The translations under genes and the position numbers were made by a program. Source: JBGPEQ01 sp050180895 (GTDB taxonomy: Bacteria; Pseudomonadota; Alphaproteobacteria; Dongiales; Dongiaceae). Taken from it: a stretch of DNA of 64,000 nucleotides. Under the pieces are notes generated by a model. That model was not told the origin of the DNA, ran no database searches, and saw only the letters and a list, made by a program, of their open reading frames with translations. The stretch lies in NCBI GenBank assembly GCA_050180895.1, contig JBFXDS010000002.1, forward strand, positions 620,001 through 684,000, written 5' to 3'. Below, piece after piece: positions 35,172 through 44,190 of the stretch. How positions within the stretch are numbered: the first letter of the stretch is position 1; each line of letters begins with the position of its first letter.

Positions 35172-35917
35172 CCTCCCTGCCCGCCTCTCCCGGTGAGACG
35201 AAGCTCGGCCTGGTGATCGACCTCGACATCTGCGTCGGCTGCCATGCCTGCGCGGTCAACTGCAAGGAGTGGAACACGGGCGGGCATATGGCGCCGCTGA
35301 CCGACCGGGATCCCTACGGCGCCGGCGCGTTCGGCGTCTGGTTCAACCGGGTCCATACGTTCGAGGCCGGCGACGGCGCCGACAGCCGCACCGTGCATTT
35401 CCCGCGCTCCTGCCTGCATTGCGAGCAGCCGGCCTGCGTCGAGGTGTGCCCGACCGGCGCATCCTACAAGCGGGCCGAGGACGGCATCGTGCTGGTGAAC
35501 GAGGATCTGTGCATCGGCTGCAAGCTGTGCTCCTGGGCCTGCCCCTACGGCGCGCGCGAGTACGACTACGATTCCGGAACGATGAAGAAATGCACGCTGT
35601 GCATCGACCGCATCTACAACGAGACGCTGGAGGAGGTGGACCGCGTGCCCGCCTGCGTCGCCACCTGCCCCGCCGGCGCGCGGCATTTCGGCGATCTCGG
35701 CGACCCCGAGTCGGCGGTCTCCCGGCTCGTGGCCGAGCGTGGCGGCTACGACCTGATGCCGGAGATGGGCTACATGCCCGTCAACAAGTACCTGCCGCCC
35801 CGCCCGCGCCAGGCCGCGGCGGGATGCACGGGATCGCCGGCGGCACTCGAGCCGGCGGTGGAGATGTCGATGGCCAACCCGCTCCTGCGCTGGCTCGATC
35901 GGGTGCTGTCGCGATGA
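35168..35917 (+). CDS. soeB: Sulfite dehydrogenase iron-sulfur subunit SoeB
   Basis: 249 residues from ATG 35168, overlapping the soeA stop by 4 bases. The Cys-rich ferredoxin domain holds sixteen cysteines in four groups: DICVGCHACAVNCKEW (residues 20-35), CLHCEQPACVEVCPTGA, LCIGCKLCSWACPYGA and KKCTLCIDRIYN with VPACVATCPAGA. They bind four 4Fe-4S clusters and wire SoeA to the membrane subunit. The last 35 residues (NKYLPPRPRQ onwards) are a Pro- and Ala-rich tail typical of DmsB-like proteins. No signal sequence, again agreeing with a cytosolic complex. Confidence 0.87.
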   Translation: MTSLPASPGETKLGLVIDLDICVGCHACAVNCKEWNTGGHMAPLTDRDPYGAGAFGVWFNRVHTFEAGDGADSRTVHFPRSCLHCEQPACVEVCPTGASYKRAEDGIVLVNEDLCIGCKLCSWACPYGAREYDYDSGTMKKCTLCIDRIYNETLEEVDRVPACVATCPAGARHFGDLGDPESAVSRLVAERGGYDLMPEMGYMPVNKYLPPRPRQAAAGCTGSPAALEPAVEMSMANPLLRWLDRVLSR

Positions 35918-35962
35918 GCCAGCGCGCGCGCCTCCTGATGCCGTCGCTCTTGATCTCCTGAT

Positions 35963-36910
35963 ATGCACCCGGCCGCGTCCGTCATCTTCTTCACCGTGGC
36001 GTCCGGTGCCGGCTACGGTCTGCTGTTTCTGCTCGGCGTCGGCGGCGCCGGCGGCTGGCTGCCGCCGGAGCGCTGGTTCGGCGTTGCGGCCTTTGCAGCG
36101 TCGCTCGGCGCCGTCACCTTCGGCCTGCTGTCCTCGACGTTCCATCTCGGCCATCCCGAGCGCGCCTGGCGGGCGATGTCGCAATGGCGCTCCTCCTGGC
36201 TGTCGCGCGAGGGCCTCGCCAGCCTGATCGCCTACCTGCCGGCGGCGGTTTTCGCCATCGGTTGGATCTTCGTCGGACGCAACACGGGCGCCTGGGGCGT
36301 GTTCGGCCTGATCGCCGCGGCCTGGGCCGCCATCGCCGTCTACTGCACCGGGATGATCTACGCCTCGCTCAAGCCGATCCAGCGCTGGCACAACGGCTAC
36401 GTCGTGCCGGGGTACCTGCTGCTGGGGACGATGACGGGCGCGTTGTGGCTCAACGCGCTGGCGCATCCGTTCGGGCTGGCGGCGGACGGGCTGACGCTGC
36501 TCGCCCTCGCCGCCCTCGCCATCGCCTGGCCGGTGAAGCTCGCCTACTGGCGCTTCATCGACCGGAGCCGCAGCGAGAGCACGGCGGAGACGGCGACCGG
36601 CCTCGGGCATCTCGGCAAGGTGCGCCTGCTCGACGCGCCGCATACCGAGGACAACTACCTGCTGCGCGAGATGGGCTTCCGCATTGCCCGCAAGCACGCC
36701 TACCGGCTGCGCGCCTTTGCCACCATCTTCGCCTTCGTGCTCCCGTTCCTGCTGACCGCGCTGACCATCGCGCTGGCGCCGCCGGTCGCCGGCGTCGCCG
36801 CGCTGCTGGCCGCCGTCTTCGCCATCGTCGGCGTGCTGGTCGAACGCTGGCTGTTCTTCGCCGAGGCGAAGCACACGGTGACGCTGTACTACGGCCAGGG
36901 GAGGGCATGA
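35963..36910 (+). CDS. soeC: Membrane anchor subunit, DmsC/SoeC family
   Basis: 315 residues with about eight hydrophobic segments, starting MHPAASVIFFTVASGAGYGL. The conserved first-loop motif FHLGHPERAWRAMSQWRSSW and the YCTGMIYASLKPIQRWHNGY block are DmsC-family hallmarks. This subunit holds the complex in the inner membrane and reduces quinone. It follows soeB after 45 bases rather than an overlap, but on the same strand and without another gene between. A cytosolic stretch of about 40 residues around residues 205-235 (TGLGHLGKVRLLDAPHTEDN) may contact SoeB. No heme-binding pattern is obvious. Confidence 0.87.
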   Translation: MHPAASVIFFTVASGAGYGLLFLLGVGGAGGWLPPERWFGVAAFAASLGAVTFGLLSSTFHLGHPERAWRAMSQWRSSWLSREGLASLIAYLPAAVFAIGWIFVGRNTGAWGVFGLIAAAWAAIAVYCTGMIYASLKPIQRWHNGYVVPGYLLLGTMTGALWLNALAHPFGLAADGLTLLALAALAIAWPVKLAYWRFIDRSRSESTAETATGLGHLGKVRLLDAPHTEDNYLLREMGFRIARKHAYRLRAFATIFAFVLPFLLTALTIALAPPVAGVAALLAAVFAIVGVLVERWLFFAEAKHTVTLYYGQGRA

Positions 36911-37027
36911 ACTCCCTGCCGAGCTGCGCGAAATCCTCGATCGAGCCCTGCGCGGTGTGCCGGAGCCGCCGGCTTGCCCGCACCTGTCCCGGCCCGCTAG
37001 GCTCCACCGCCGATTGGGAGGCCGGGA

Positions 37028-38233
37028 ATGCTGTGGCTGACAGGCGGGAACGTCTACGATGTCGAACGAGGCGTCTTTCGGCGCGCTAACGTCGCGATCG
37101 AAGCGGAGCGCATCGCGGCGATTGTATCCGATGCCCGCCCGGCAAGCGGCGACCGGATCATCGATGTCGGCGGGTCCTGGCTGCTGCCCGGCCTGATCGA
37201 CTGCCACGTCCACATCACCGTGCCGACCGAACCCGCCGATCCCGGCGCCTCGGCCAAGCGATCGGACGCCGCGGTGGCGCTCTATGCGGCAAAGGCGGCG
37301 GAGCGCACGCTGCTCGGCGGCATCACCACGGCACGCGACGTCGGCGGCTGGAACTATGTCGAGATGGCCGTGCGCGACGCCATCGATGCCGGGCACTGCG
37401 TCGGCCCGCGGCTGTTTCTCGCCGGCCGCCTGCTCTCCATCACGACCGGCACGGCCGATCTCTACCCGGGCATGTACGAGATCGCCAACGGCGCCGAAGA
37501 GGTGCGCAAGGCCGCGCGCAAACAACTGGCCAGGGGCGCGGACCTGATCAAGGTCATGGCGACCGGCGCCATGTACTCGTCGGAACACGAGGATGCCCGC
37601 GCCATCCAATATCGGCGGGAGGAACTGCAGGCGGCCGTCGAAATCGCGCGCGACAACCACAAGCATGTCGCCGCCCACGCCCATGCCTGCCGCGGCATCG
37701 AGAATGCGGTCGAGGCGGGTTGCGACAGCGTCGAGCACGGCACCTTCGCCGACGAGGCCGTGCTGAAGCGGATGGCCGAGAAAGGCACCTTCCTGGTGCC
37801 GACGAATTGCGTTTTCCCGGCGATGCTCGACGATGCCGGTTTGACGGCGGCAATGCCCGCGCACATGCGCCAACGGGTGCTGGAGAACCACGAGATTCAC
37901 ACCGAGGCAATCCGCGCGGCGCATCGGCTGGGAGTCCGCATCGCCATGGGCACCGACGCCGGCACGCCCGGCAATCATCACGGGCGGAATGCGCGCGAAT
38001 GCGTGTTGATGGCGACGGAAGTCGGCATGAGTCCGCAGGAGAGCATCTACTGCGCGACGATGAATCCCGCGATGCTGCTGCGCCGCGAGAAGGACCTGGG
38101 CAGTCTCGAGGCCGGCAAGTTCGCGGACATCGTCGGCTGCCGCGCCGATCCGCTCGCCGACATCACGGAACTGACGCGCGTCGCCTTCGTCATGAAGGGC
38201 GGCGCCATCTACAAGGACGAACTGACGCGATAG
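37028..38233 (+). CDS. Amidohydrolase (metal-dependent, HxH type), copy B
   Basis: 401 residues. Metal ligands are H60 and H62 in LIDCHVHITV, the lysine in ADLIKVMATGAM, His in VAAHAHACRG and SVEHGTF, and Asp in IAMGTDAGTPGNHHGRNA. This is the Xaa-Pro/Xaa-Arg dipeptidase subgroup of amidohydrolases. The closing KFADIVGCRADPLADITELT strand is typical. It is followed after 48 bases by the second CocE/NonD hydrolase on the same strand, and the two are probably one operon. The same pairing of an amidohydrolase and CocE hydrolase occurs more loosely at 7-17 kb. A cytosolic enzyme acting on an amide or dipeptide is expected. Confidence 0.87.
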   Translation: MLWLTGGNVYDVERGVFRRANVAIEAERIAAIVSDARPASGDRIIDVGGSWLLPGLIDCHVHITVPTEPADPGASAKRSDAAVALYAAKAAERTLLGGITTARDVGGWNYVEMAVRDAIDAGHCVGPRLFLAGRLLSITTGTADLYPGMYEIANGAEEVRKAARKQLARGADLIKVMATGAMYSSEHEDARAIQYRREELQAAVEIARDNHKHVAAHAHACRGIENAVEAGCDSVEHGTFADEAVLKRMAEKGTFLVPTNCVFPAMLDDAGLTAAMPAHMRQRVLENHEIHTEAIRAAHRLGVRIAMGTDAGTPGNHHGRNARECVLMATEVGMSPQESIYCATMNPAMLLRREKDLGSLEAGKFADIVGCRADPLADITELTRVAFVMKGGAIYKDELTR

Positions 38234-38281
38234 CGCCTCGGACAATCCGTGGCAGCGCCAACAGCAGGCGAAGAGGCGAAT

Positions 38282-40297
38282 GTGAGAACCGTCACCGAAT
38301 TTCCCCGCAAGATCCGTGAGATCGAAAACGTCTTCATTCCCCTCAAGGACGGGACGAAGCTGGCCGCCCGCATCTGGCTGCCGGAGGACGCGGAGAAGAC
38401 TCCCGTTCCGGCGGTCCTCGAATACCTGCCCTACCGCAAGCGTGACGGGACACCCGAGCGCGACGCCCTGACACATCCCTACTTCGCCGGCCACGGCTAT
38501 GCCGGCGTGCGCGTGGACATCCGCGGCACCGGCGAATCCGACGGTATCCTGCTCGACGAGTATCTGAAGCTGGAGCAGGACGACTGCCTGGAGGTGCTGC
38601 AATGGCTGGCGGCGCAGCCCTGGTGCACGGGCGCCTGCGGCATGATCGGCATCTCCTGGGGCGGCTTCAACGGCCTGCAGGTGGCGGCGCGCCGCCCGCC
38701 CGAGCTGAAGGCGGTGATCAGCCTGTGCTCCACCGACGACCGCTATGCCGACGACATCCACGCCATGGGCGGATGCATGCTGGTCGACAACGTCGCCTGG
38801 GCGTCGGCCATGTTCGCCTACCAGTCGCATCCGCCGGACCCGGCGCTGGTCGGCGAGCGCTGGCGCGAGATGTGGCTGCACCGCCTGCAGAACCAACCGC
38901 TGCTGATCGACAACTGGCTCGAGCATCAGCGCCGCGACGCCTTCTGGAAGCACGGCTCGGTGTGCGAGAACTACGCCGACATCACTTGCGCCGTCTATGC
39001 GGTCGGCGGCTGGGCGGACGGCTATTCGAACGCCGTGCCGCGGCTGCTGGCCGGGCTGACCTGCCCGAAGAAGGGGCTGGTCGGACCGTGGGCCCACCGC
39101 TACCCGCATTTCGCCGATCCGGGACCGCGCATCGGCTTCCTGCAGGAGTGCCTGCGCTGGTGGGACCAGTGGCTCAAGGGCATCGACACCGGCATCATGG
39201 CCGAGCCGGCCTACCGCGTCTGGATGCAGGAGTCGGTGCCGCCGCGCACCTACTACGCCGAGCGGCCCGGCCGCTGGGTGGCGGAGCCGTCATGGCCGAG
39301 CCCCAACATCAAGCCGCAGCGGCTGTCGCTGAATGCCGACGGCCTGTCGGCGACGGCGGGCGGCGAGACGGCGCTGATGCACCGCTCGCCGCTCGGCAAC
39401 GGCGCGCTGGCCGGCCATTGGTGCGCCTATGGCCATGCCCCCGACCTGCCGGCCGACCAGCGTCCTGACGACGGCATGTCGCTGCTGTTCGACAGCGGGC
39501 CGCTGGCGGAGCCGCTGGAGATCCTCGGCGCGCCGGTGGTCACGCTGGAGCTCACCGCCGACCGGCCGCAGGCACAGGTCTGTGTGCGGCTGAACGACCT
39601 GGCGCCGGACGGCGCCTCGCTGCGCGTCACCTACGGGCTGCTCAACCTGACGCACCGCGACAGCCACGAGTTCCCGCAGCCGCTCGAGCCGGGCCGGCGC
39701 TACCGCGTGCGGGTGGCGCTCAACGATGTCGCCCACGCGTTTCCGGCGGGTCATCGCGTCCGCGTGGCTGTCTCCACCTCCTACTGGCCGATCGCCTGGC
39801 CGTCGCCCGAACCGGTCACCCTGACGGTCTACAGCGGCGCCAGCCACTTGGAACTGCCGGTCCGTCTGCCGCGCGCCGAGGACAACAAGCTGGCGCCCTT
39901 CCTGCCGGCCGAGACATCGCCGCCGCTGCCGATGACGGAACATCGCGCCGACCGGATCAGCGAGGCGGTGACCTACGACCTCATCACCGGCGAGACCCTG
40001 CTCGCGTCCAGGGAAGATCATGGCCACTACACGATCGACCATATCGGCCTGGAGACCGAACACGCCAAGACGGAGCAGTTTCGCATCCGCGACGACGACC
40101 CCGCCTCGGCGGCCATCGACATCGCCAACACGCGCCGGGTAGGACGCGGCGCCTGGCGAACCCGGACCGAGACCCGCACGGTGATGCGGGCGACGGCGAC
40201 CGAATTCATCGTCGACGCTACGCTCGACGCCTATGAGGGCGAGAGCCGCATCCTCTCGCGGACCTGGCAGGTGCGGCACAAGCGGGACTTCACCTGA
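38282..40297 (+). CDS. CocE/NonD family hydrolase (copy 2)
   Basis: 671 residues from a GTG at 38282, which has AGAGGCG at proper distance and gives the N-terminus VRTVTEFPRKIREIEN matching copy 1; an in-frame GTG at 38249 would add eleven residues. The nucleophile elbow GISWGG is again at 123-128, with Ser125, and the first 150 residues align to copy 1 without gaps. The X-Pro-type beta-sandwich and the extra C-terminal domain are present too. Differences concentrate after residue 330. The two genes are therefore old in-genome paralogues or separate acquisitions with shared architecture. Substrate unknown; an amide or ester acylase is likely. Confidence 0.88.
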   Translation: MRTVTEFPRKIREIENVFIPLKDGTKLAARIWLPEDAEKTPVPAVLEYLPYRKRDGTPERDALTHPYFAGHGYAGVRVDIRGTGESDGILLDEYLKLEQDDCLEVLQWLAAQPWCTGACGMIGISWGGFNGLQVAARRPPELKAVISLCSTDDRYADDIHAMGGCMLVDNVAWASAMFAYQSHPPDPALVGERWREMWLHRLQNQPLLIDNWLEHQRRDAFWKHGSVCENYADITCAVYAVGGWADGYSNAVPRLLAGLTCPKKGLVGPWAHRYPHFADPGPRIGFLQECLRWWDQWLKGIDTGIMAEPAYRVWMQESVPPRTYYAERPGRWVAEPSWPSPNIKPQRLSLNADGLSATAGGETALMHRSPLGNGALAGHWCAYGHAPDLPADQRPDDGMSLLFDSGPLAEPLEILGAPVVTLELTADRPQAQVCVRLNDLAPDGASLRVTYGLLNLTHRDSHEFPQPLEPGRRYRVRVALNDVAHAFPAGHRVRVAVSTSYWPIAWPSPEPVTLTVYSGASHLELPVRLPRAEDNKLAPFLPAETSPPLPMTEHRADRISEAVTYDLITGETLLASREDHGHYTIDHIGLETEHAKTEQFRIRDDDPASAAIDIANTRRVGRGAWRTRTETRTVMRATATEFIVDATLDAYEGESRILSRTWQVRHKRDFT

Positions 40298-40400
40298 GGG
40301 GCGGGAGGCGGCCGGCCGCAACACCGGCGACAGCTTGGCTCTAGAACCATCGCCCCCGTCGTGGTAATGTGAACAAAATCAACGGCCAGCGGAATATGTC

Positions 40401-42167
40401 ATGGCCCCGTCGCCAGGGGACGAGGTTCGTCAACGCCTGACCGCGATCCTGTTTGCCGACGTCGTCAATTACAGCGGCGCCATGGAGCAGGATCAGGTCG
40501 GCACCCACCGGCGCGTCATGCGGCGGGTGAACCTCTTCAAATCCCTGATCGGCGACTATGAGGGGCATGTCTTCGACGTCGAGGGCGACGCCGTCAAGGC
40601 CGCCTTCGACAGCGCCTTCCAGGCGGTACGGTTCGCCGTCGACCTGCAGCGCGAGTTCCGCAACGACACCGTCTGGACCAACGATCCGGACGAACCGGTC
40701 TTCCGCATCGGCATCAATCTCGGCGAAGTGATCGTCGAGAAGGACGGCTACTACGGCCACGAGGTCAACGTGGCCGAGCGCCTGCAGGCGCTGGCGCCTC
40801 CTGGCGGCATCTGCGTCTCGGGGACCGTTCACCGCATGGTCCGGGGCAAACTGCCGATTCAGATGTCGCCGATCGGCCCACAAAATCTCAAGAACATGGC
40901 GGAGCCGGTTGAGGCCTATGCCGTCGATCTCGAGGGAACGGCCGTTCCAGTGGCGCCGCCGCCAGCACAGGTGACGCCGGCTCCGCCCGAACCGACCGAG
41001 TTCGGATCGTCAATCGCCGTTCTCCCGCTGAGGAATCTCTCCGGCAACCCCAGCGATATTCATCTGTGTGACGGCATAACCAGCGATATCACGACCAACT
41101 TGAGCCGCTTCCGTGACCTGCATGTGATCGCACGCCATTCGGCCTTCTTCTTTCGCGACACGCCGAAGGATTTGAGTGAGGTCGGTCGCCAACTTGGCGT
41201 GCGATATGCGCTGACCGGCGGCCTGCAACGCAACCAGAATCAGCTTTCAATCAATGTTCAAGTCATTGAAACCAACAGCGGCAGAATAATGTGGTCGGAG
41301 CGCTACAAGGGCGATCTGAGCGACATATTCGAGTTCCAGGATGAGATCACCAGCGTAATCTCGGCGCGGACGGCCAGCCAAGTGACGACGGCGGAGCTCC
41401 GAAGGATCAGCAGCCTTCCTCCCTCCGTCCTGCGCGCCTATGGTCTTGTCCTGCGCGGGCAGGATCTCAGCCTTCAGTTTCGGAGAGACACCAATCTGCA
41501 TGCGCGGCGCCTTTTTGAAGAGGCGGCCAACATGGATCCTCACTACGGCCGCAGCTATGCCGGCATGTCGCGCACCTACAATACCGCTTGGTTATATCGC
41601 TGGGCAGACGACCCGGAGAACTCGCTCGATCGAGCCGTGCATCTCGCCATCGAAGCGGTCAAGCGTGACGATTTGGACGCACGCGGCCACTCCGAACTCG
41701 GATATGCGTTCCTATACAAAAAGCGACACGATGCGTCGCTTGCCGCTTACGAACGCGCAGTCGAACTCAATCCCAATGACGCCGATATCTTGGCGGATAT
41801 GGGGGACGCCCTCACTTACTCCGATCAACCGCAGCGTGCGATCACCCTTCTGGAACGCGCCATGCGTCTCAATCCCCTCTATCCGGACTGGTACCTGTGG
41901 CATTTGGGCGAGGCCCATTTTCACGTCGAGGACTATGAGGCCGCTATTCGCACACTGACGCAGATGCGGGATCACTCGGAAGCGCATCGGCTGCTGGCGG
42001 CAAGCAACGCGCACCTGGGCCGCATGTCGGAGGCACGGCAACATGCCGCCGAGGTCGTGGCCGTGCATCCTGACTTTTCCATCGAGCACTGGCGGACGGT
42101 CGTCCCGTACTCTCCAGAACCGATGAAAAGGTTCATCGAAGGTCTGCGGCGCGCCGGCTTGAAATAG
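40401..42167 (+). CDS. Class III adenylate cyclase with TolB-like and TPR domains
   Basis: 588 residues. Residues 10-170 are a class III nucleotidyl cyclase: LTAILFADVVNYSGAMEQDQ with the metal Asp, GHVFDVEGDAVKAAFDS, FRIGINLGEVIVEKDGYYGH and EVNVAERLQALA. A proline-rich linker leads to a TolB-N-like domain (SSIAVLPLRNLSGNPSDI to MWSERYKGDLSDIFEFQDEI) and then five or six TPRs to the end. Such proteins make cAMP in the cytosol in response to a signal read by the C-terminal domains, which is not known. No transmembrane helix is visible. The part beyond base 41040 is less GC-rich and uses rarer codons than its neighbours. Confidence 0.87.
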   Translation: MAPSPGDEVRQRLTAILFADVVNYSGAMEQDQVGTHRRVMRRVNLFKSLIGDYEGHVFDVEGDAVKAAFDSAFQAVRFAVDLQREFRNDTVWTNDPDEPVFRIGINLGEVIVEKDGYYGHEVNVAERLQALAPPGGICVSGTVHRMVRGKLPIQMSPIGPQNLKNMAEPVEAYAVDLEGTAVPVAPPPAQVTPAPPEPTEFGSSIAVLPLRNLSGNPSDIHLCDGITSDITTNLSRFRDLHVIARHSAFFFRDTPKDLSEVGRQLGVRYALTGGLQRNQNQLSINVQVIETNSGRIMWSERYKGDLSDIFEFQDEITSVISARTASQVTTAELRRISSLPPSVLRAYGLVLRGQDLSLQFRRDTNLHARRLFEEAANMDPHYGRSYAGMSRTYNTAWLYRWADDPENSLDRAVHLAIEAVKRDDLDARGHSELGYAFLYKKRHDASLAAYERAVELNPNDADILADMGDALTYSDQPQRAITLLERAMRLNPLYPDWYLWHLGEAHFHVEDYEAAIRTLTQMRDHSEAHRLLAASNAHLGRMSEARQHAAEVVAVHPDFSIEHWRTVVPYSPEPMKRFIEGLRRAGLK

Positions 42168-42211
42168 CGCAATCAAACGCGCGCCGTTTTTCCGAGGCGG
42201 ATTCTGACTTC

Positions 42212-42691
42212 TCAGCCCCCGTTTCCCGTCGAACCCCGCAGACGGACACTCTTGCCCTCAAACGAGAGTTTCAGCCGGTCGGAGCTGATCTCCGGATCGA
42301 GCAGGATCTGCTCCAGCGTGCCGGTCTCGACACTGAGCCGCATGGACAGATCCGACTTGTCATAGGCCCATACACGAACATCGTTGGCGAATGTGCGCCC
42401 CGTTGCGGCCGAACCAATGCGCTCGACAGTGACGGGATCGCCAATGGGTGCGCCGTTGCCATCCACGAGAAACAACGCTGAACCGGAGACATCATAGTAG
42501 TGTCCTTGGTACGCGAACGCATAGATTCGCGCCAAGCGCCTGCCCGCCGCTGCAGCTTCATTCGTCAGAAAGCTGTTTGCGCCCACATGCGGCAACACCT
42601 GAGGATCTTGCGCCGGGACAGTGATACTAACATCCGTCACCACCCGACCGAACAAATGGACGGTCGAAACATCCGCTAAAGTTTCCGACAT
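42212..42691 (-). CDS. 160-residue protein of the YcaO-TfuA operon, unknown
   Basis: 160 residues from ATG 42691, with a strong GGAGGAG 5 bases upstream. I do not recognise it. It has no cysteine and no signal peptide. The sequence is beta-rich: VHLFGRVVTDVSITV, then ARIYAFAYQGHYYDVSGSAL, a DGNGAPIGDP turn and VRVWAYDKSDLSMRLSVETG. The C-terminus ends RLRGSTGNGG, a flexible Gly-Ser-Thr tail. It is the last gene of the operon and follows the metalloprotease by 63 bases. It might be the substrate of the modifying enzymes, an immunity or partner protein of the protease, or unrelated. The size is large for a RiPP precursor but not for a modified protein. Confidence 0.7.
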   Translation of the reverse strand: MSETLADVSTVHLFGRVVTDVSITVPAQDPQVLPHVGANSFLTNEAAAAGRRLARIYAFAYQGHYYDVSGSALFLVDGNGAPIGDPVTVERIGSAATGRTFANDVRVWAYDKSDLSMRLSVETGTLEQILLDPEISSDRLKLSFEGKSVRLRGSTGNGG

Positions 42692-42754
42692 CACTCTCCT
42701 CCATGCGCCAAGCGCGTTTGACACTCATCCCGTTCACGCGAAGACAGTCGAAGT

Positions 42755-44179
42755 TCACCTGGCCCGCGCGATTTCCCACCGCTCGCGGTAGCTCATGCGC
42801 GACAGGCTGCGCGCGTCGTCCGGCAGCACCGTGCGGGCGGAGCGCAGGTGGCTGCCATAGCTCGGACCGGTCAGCCGCGGCCCTATCCGCACGGTGTCGA
42901 ACTCCCGCCAGCGGAAGCTGCCGTCGATGGCGTCGTGGAATCGGCCGTCACCAAGATCCCGGTCGACCGCCAACATCGTCCTCGCGACCTGGGCGTAGCC
43001 GAAGCGATCGGCCGCCAGGCGTTGCCAGGTTTCCGCCAGGTACCGGCCGACATATTGGCGCGCATCGCACAGCGACGTCCGAAACGCCTGGGGATGCCGC
43101 GCATAGGCCAGGTCGAAGCCGGCCTGAATCCGGCCTTCGTTCTCGCCGTACTGGCGTTCGGCCGCGACGAGCCGAATGAGCGGAGCGCCGATCAGGTCAC
43201 GCGCGATCAGAAGGCGATGATAGATGTCGCAGAAGATGTCGAAGACCGCCCCCGTCAGCGGCAATGACAGATCGTGCTCGTCGCTCCAGCCGTCGCGAAA
43301 GGCCGAAAGCTTCACGAAATTGGAGGCGAGCCTGATCTGCGTCTGCTCGGACAGCTCGGCAAACCGGTTCAGCTCGTTGAGGGCATAGAGGTTGCCGCGC
43401 GTATTCGCGAACAATTCGTCGAGAACGGGCTCGAAATGCGCGGCGGCGATCAAGGCGACGAGGTCGGCCGATGACTCGTGAAAGCCCTGATACTCGCCCA
43501 GCGCCTCGCCCGCATCCGGGACGCCGAGGAGCGAATAGATGATGAGATGACCTAGCTCGTGTGCGACGATGTCGAAGTTCAGGCCGAACGACCGCGGCCT
43601 GATCTGCGCGAGGTCGGCGCCGATCTCCAGGAATCCGTAACCGGCATAGGCGTTATCGAAACGCGGAAAGAGGGAGATCTCCAGAGCATCGAAGTCGCGC
43701 CTGAAGTGCCAGCGGATCGGCCCGCCGAGATACCGCTCCCAGATATCCAGCACCCAGCGAACGCAGCCATACACATGCGCGGCCTCGAACTCCGGCGCGT
43801 CGACGGCAATGCGATCGAAGTGGCCGTATAGATCCGGCACGGCCGGCGCTTCGGTCGGGCCGCCCCAGGCCGGCAGGTAGAGGAACGGCGAGCCATAGGG
43901 TCCGACGGCGATGCCGTAAGGCCGCCGCTTGCCGACCGGCACCACGACATACATGCGGTCGTCGGCAGGCCCCGGTCCGACCGAGCCGGCGGGCGGCGAC
44001 ACGCGCACGGTCACCGGCGTCCGGTAGTGATCGAGAAACGGCGGCTGCGGGAACAGCCGGAAGCGCGTGCCCGCAGGCGAGCGCATGGGGTCGGAGTCGA
44101 GGATCAGCGACTCGTCCGCGACGGCAAATCCATCAAATGATTGCTGCCAAAGGCCCGACCGGGCACGCATGCGTGCCAT
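42755..44179 (-). CDS. Gluzincin-type metalloprotease, YcaO-TfuA operon
   Basis: 474 residues from ATG 44179, 11 bases past the tfuA stop. The zinc site is HELGH at 207-211 and E235 in HESSADLVALI, 24 residues on, the spacing of thermolysin-like gluzincins. Before the site lies a beta-rich prodomain-like part (YVVVPVGKRRPYGIAVGPYG). After it a helical domain of about 220 residues follows. No signal peptide is visible, so the enzyme probably works in the cytosol. In RiPP-like systems such a protease could remove a leader or process the modified product. I cannot place it in a named MEROPS family by eye. Confidence 0.72.
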   Translation of the reverse strand: MARMRARSGLWQQSFDGFAVADESLILDSDPMRSPAGTRFRLFPQPPFLDHYRTPVTVRVSPPAGSVGPGPADDRMYVVVPVGKRRPYGIAVGPYGSPFLYLPAWGGPTEAPAVPDLYGHFDRIAVDAPEFEAAHVYGCVRWVLDIWERYLGGPIRWHFRRDFDALEISLFPRFDNAYAGYGFLEIGADLAQIRPRSFGLNFDIVAHELGHLIIYSLLGVPDAGEALGEYQGFHESSADLVALIAAAHFEPVLDELFANTRGNLYALNELNRFAELSEQTQIRLASNFVKLSAFRDGWSDEHDLSLPLTGAVFDIFCDIYHRLLIARDLIGAPLIRLVAAERQYGENEGRIQAGFDLAYARHPQAFRTSLCDARQYVGRYLAETWQRLAADRFGYAQVARTMLAVDRDLGDGRFHDAIDGSFRWREFDTVRIGPRLTGPSYGSHLRSARTVLPDDARSLSRMSYRERWEIARAR

Positions 44180-44190
44180 CCACCCATCCG

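Noticed and set aside
36911..37027. A small gene between soeC and the amidohydrolase
   Set aside because: The short plus-strand reading has Cys and Pro bias but no ribosome-binding site or family features.
35132..39109. A minus-strand open frame of over 1300 codons across soeC, the amidohydrolase and the CocE gene
   Set aside because: It is rich in Arg, Ala, His and Gln with no domains and mirrors the third-position GC of the real plus-strand genes.
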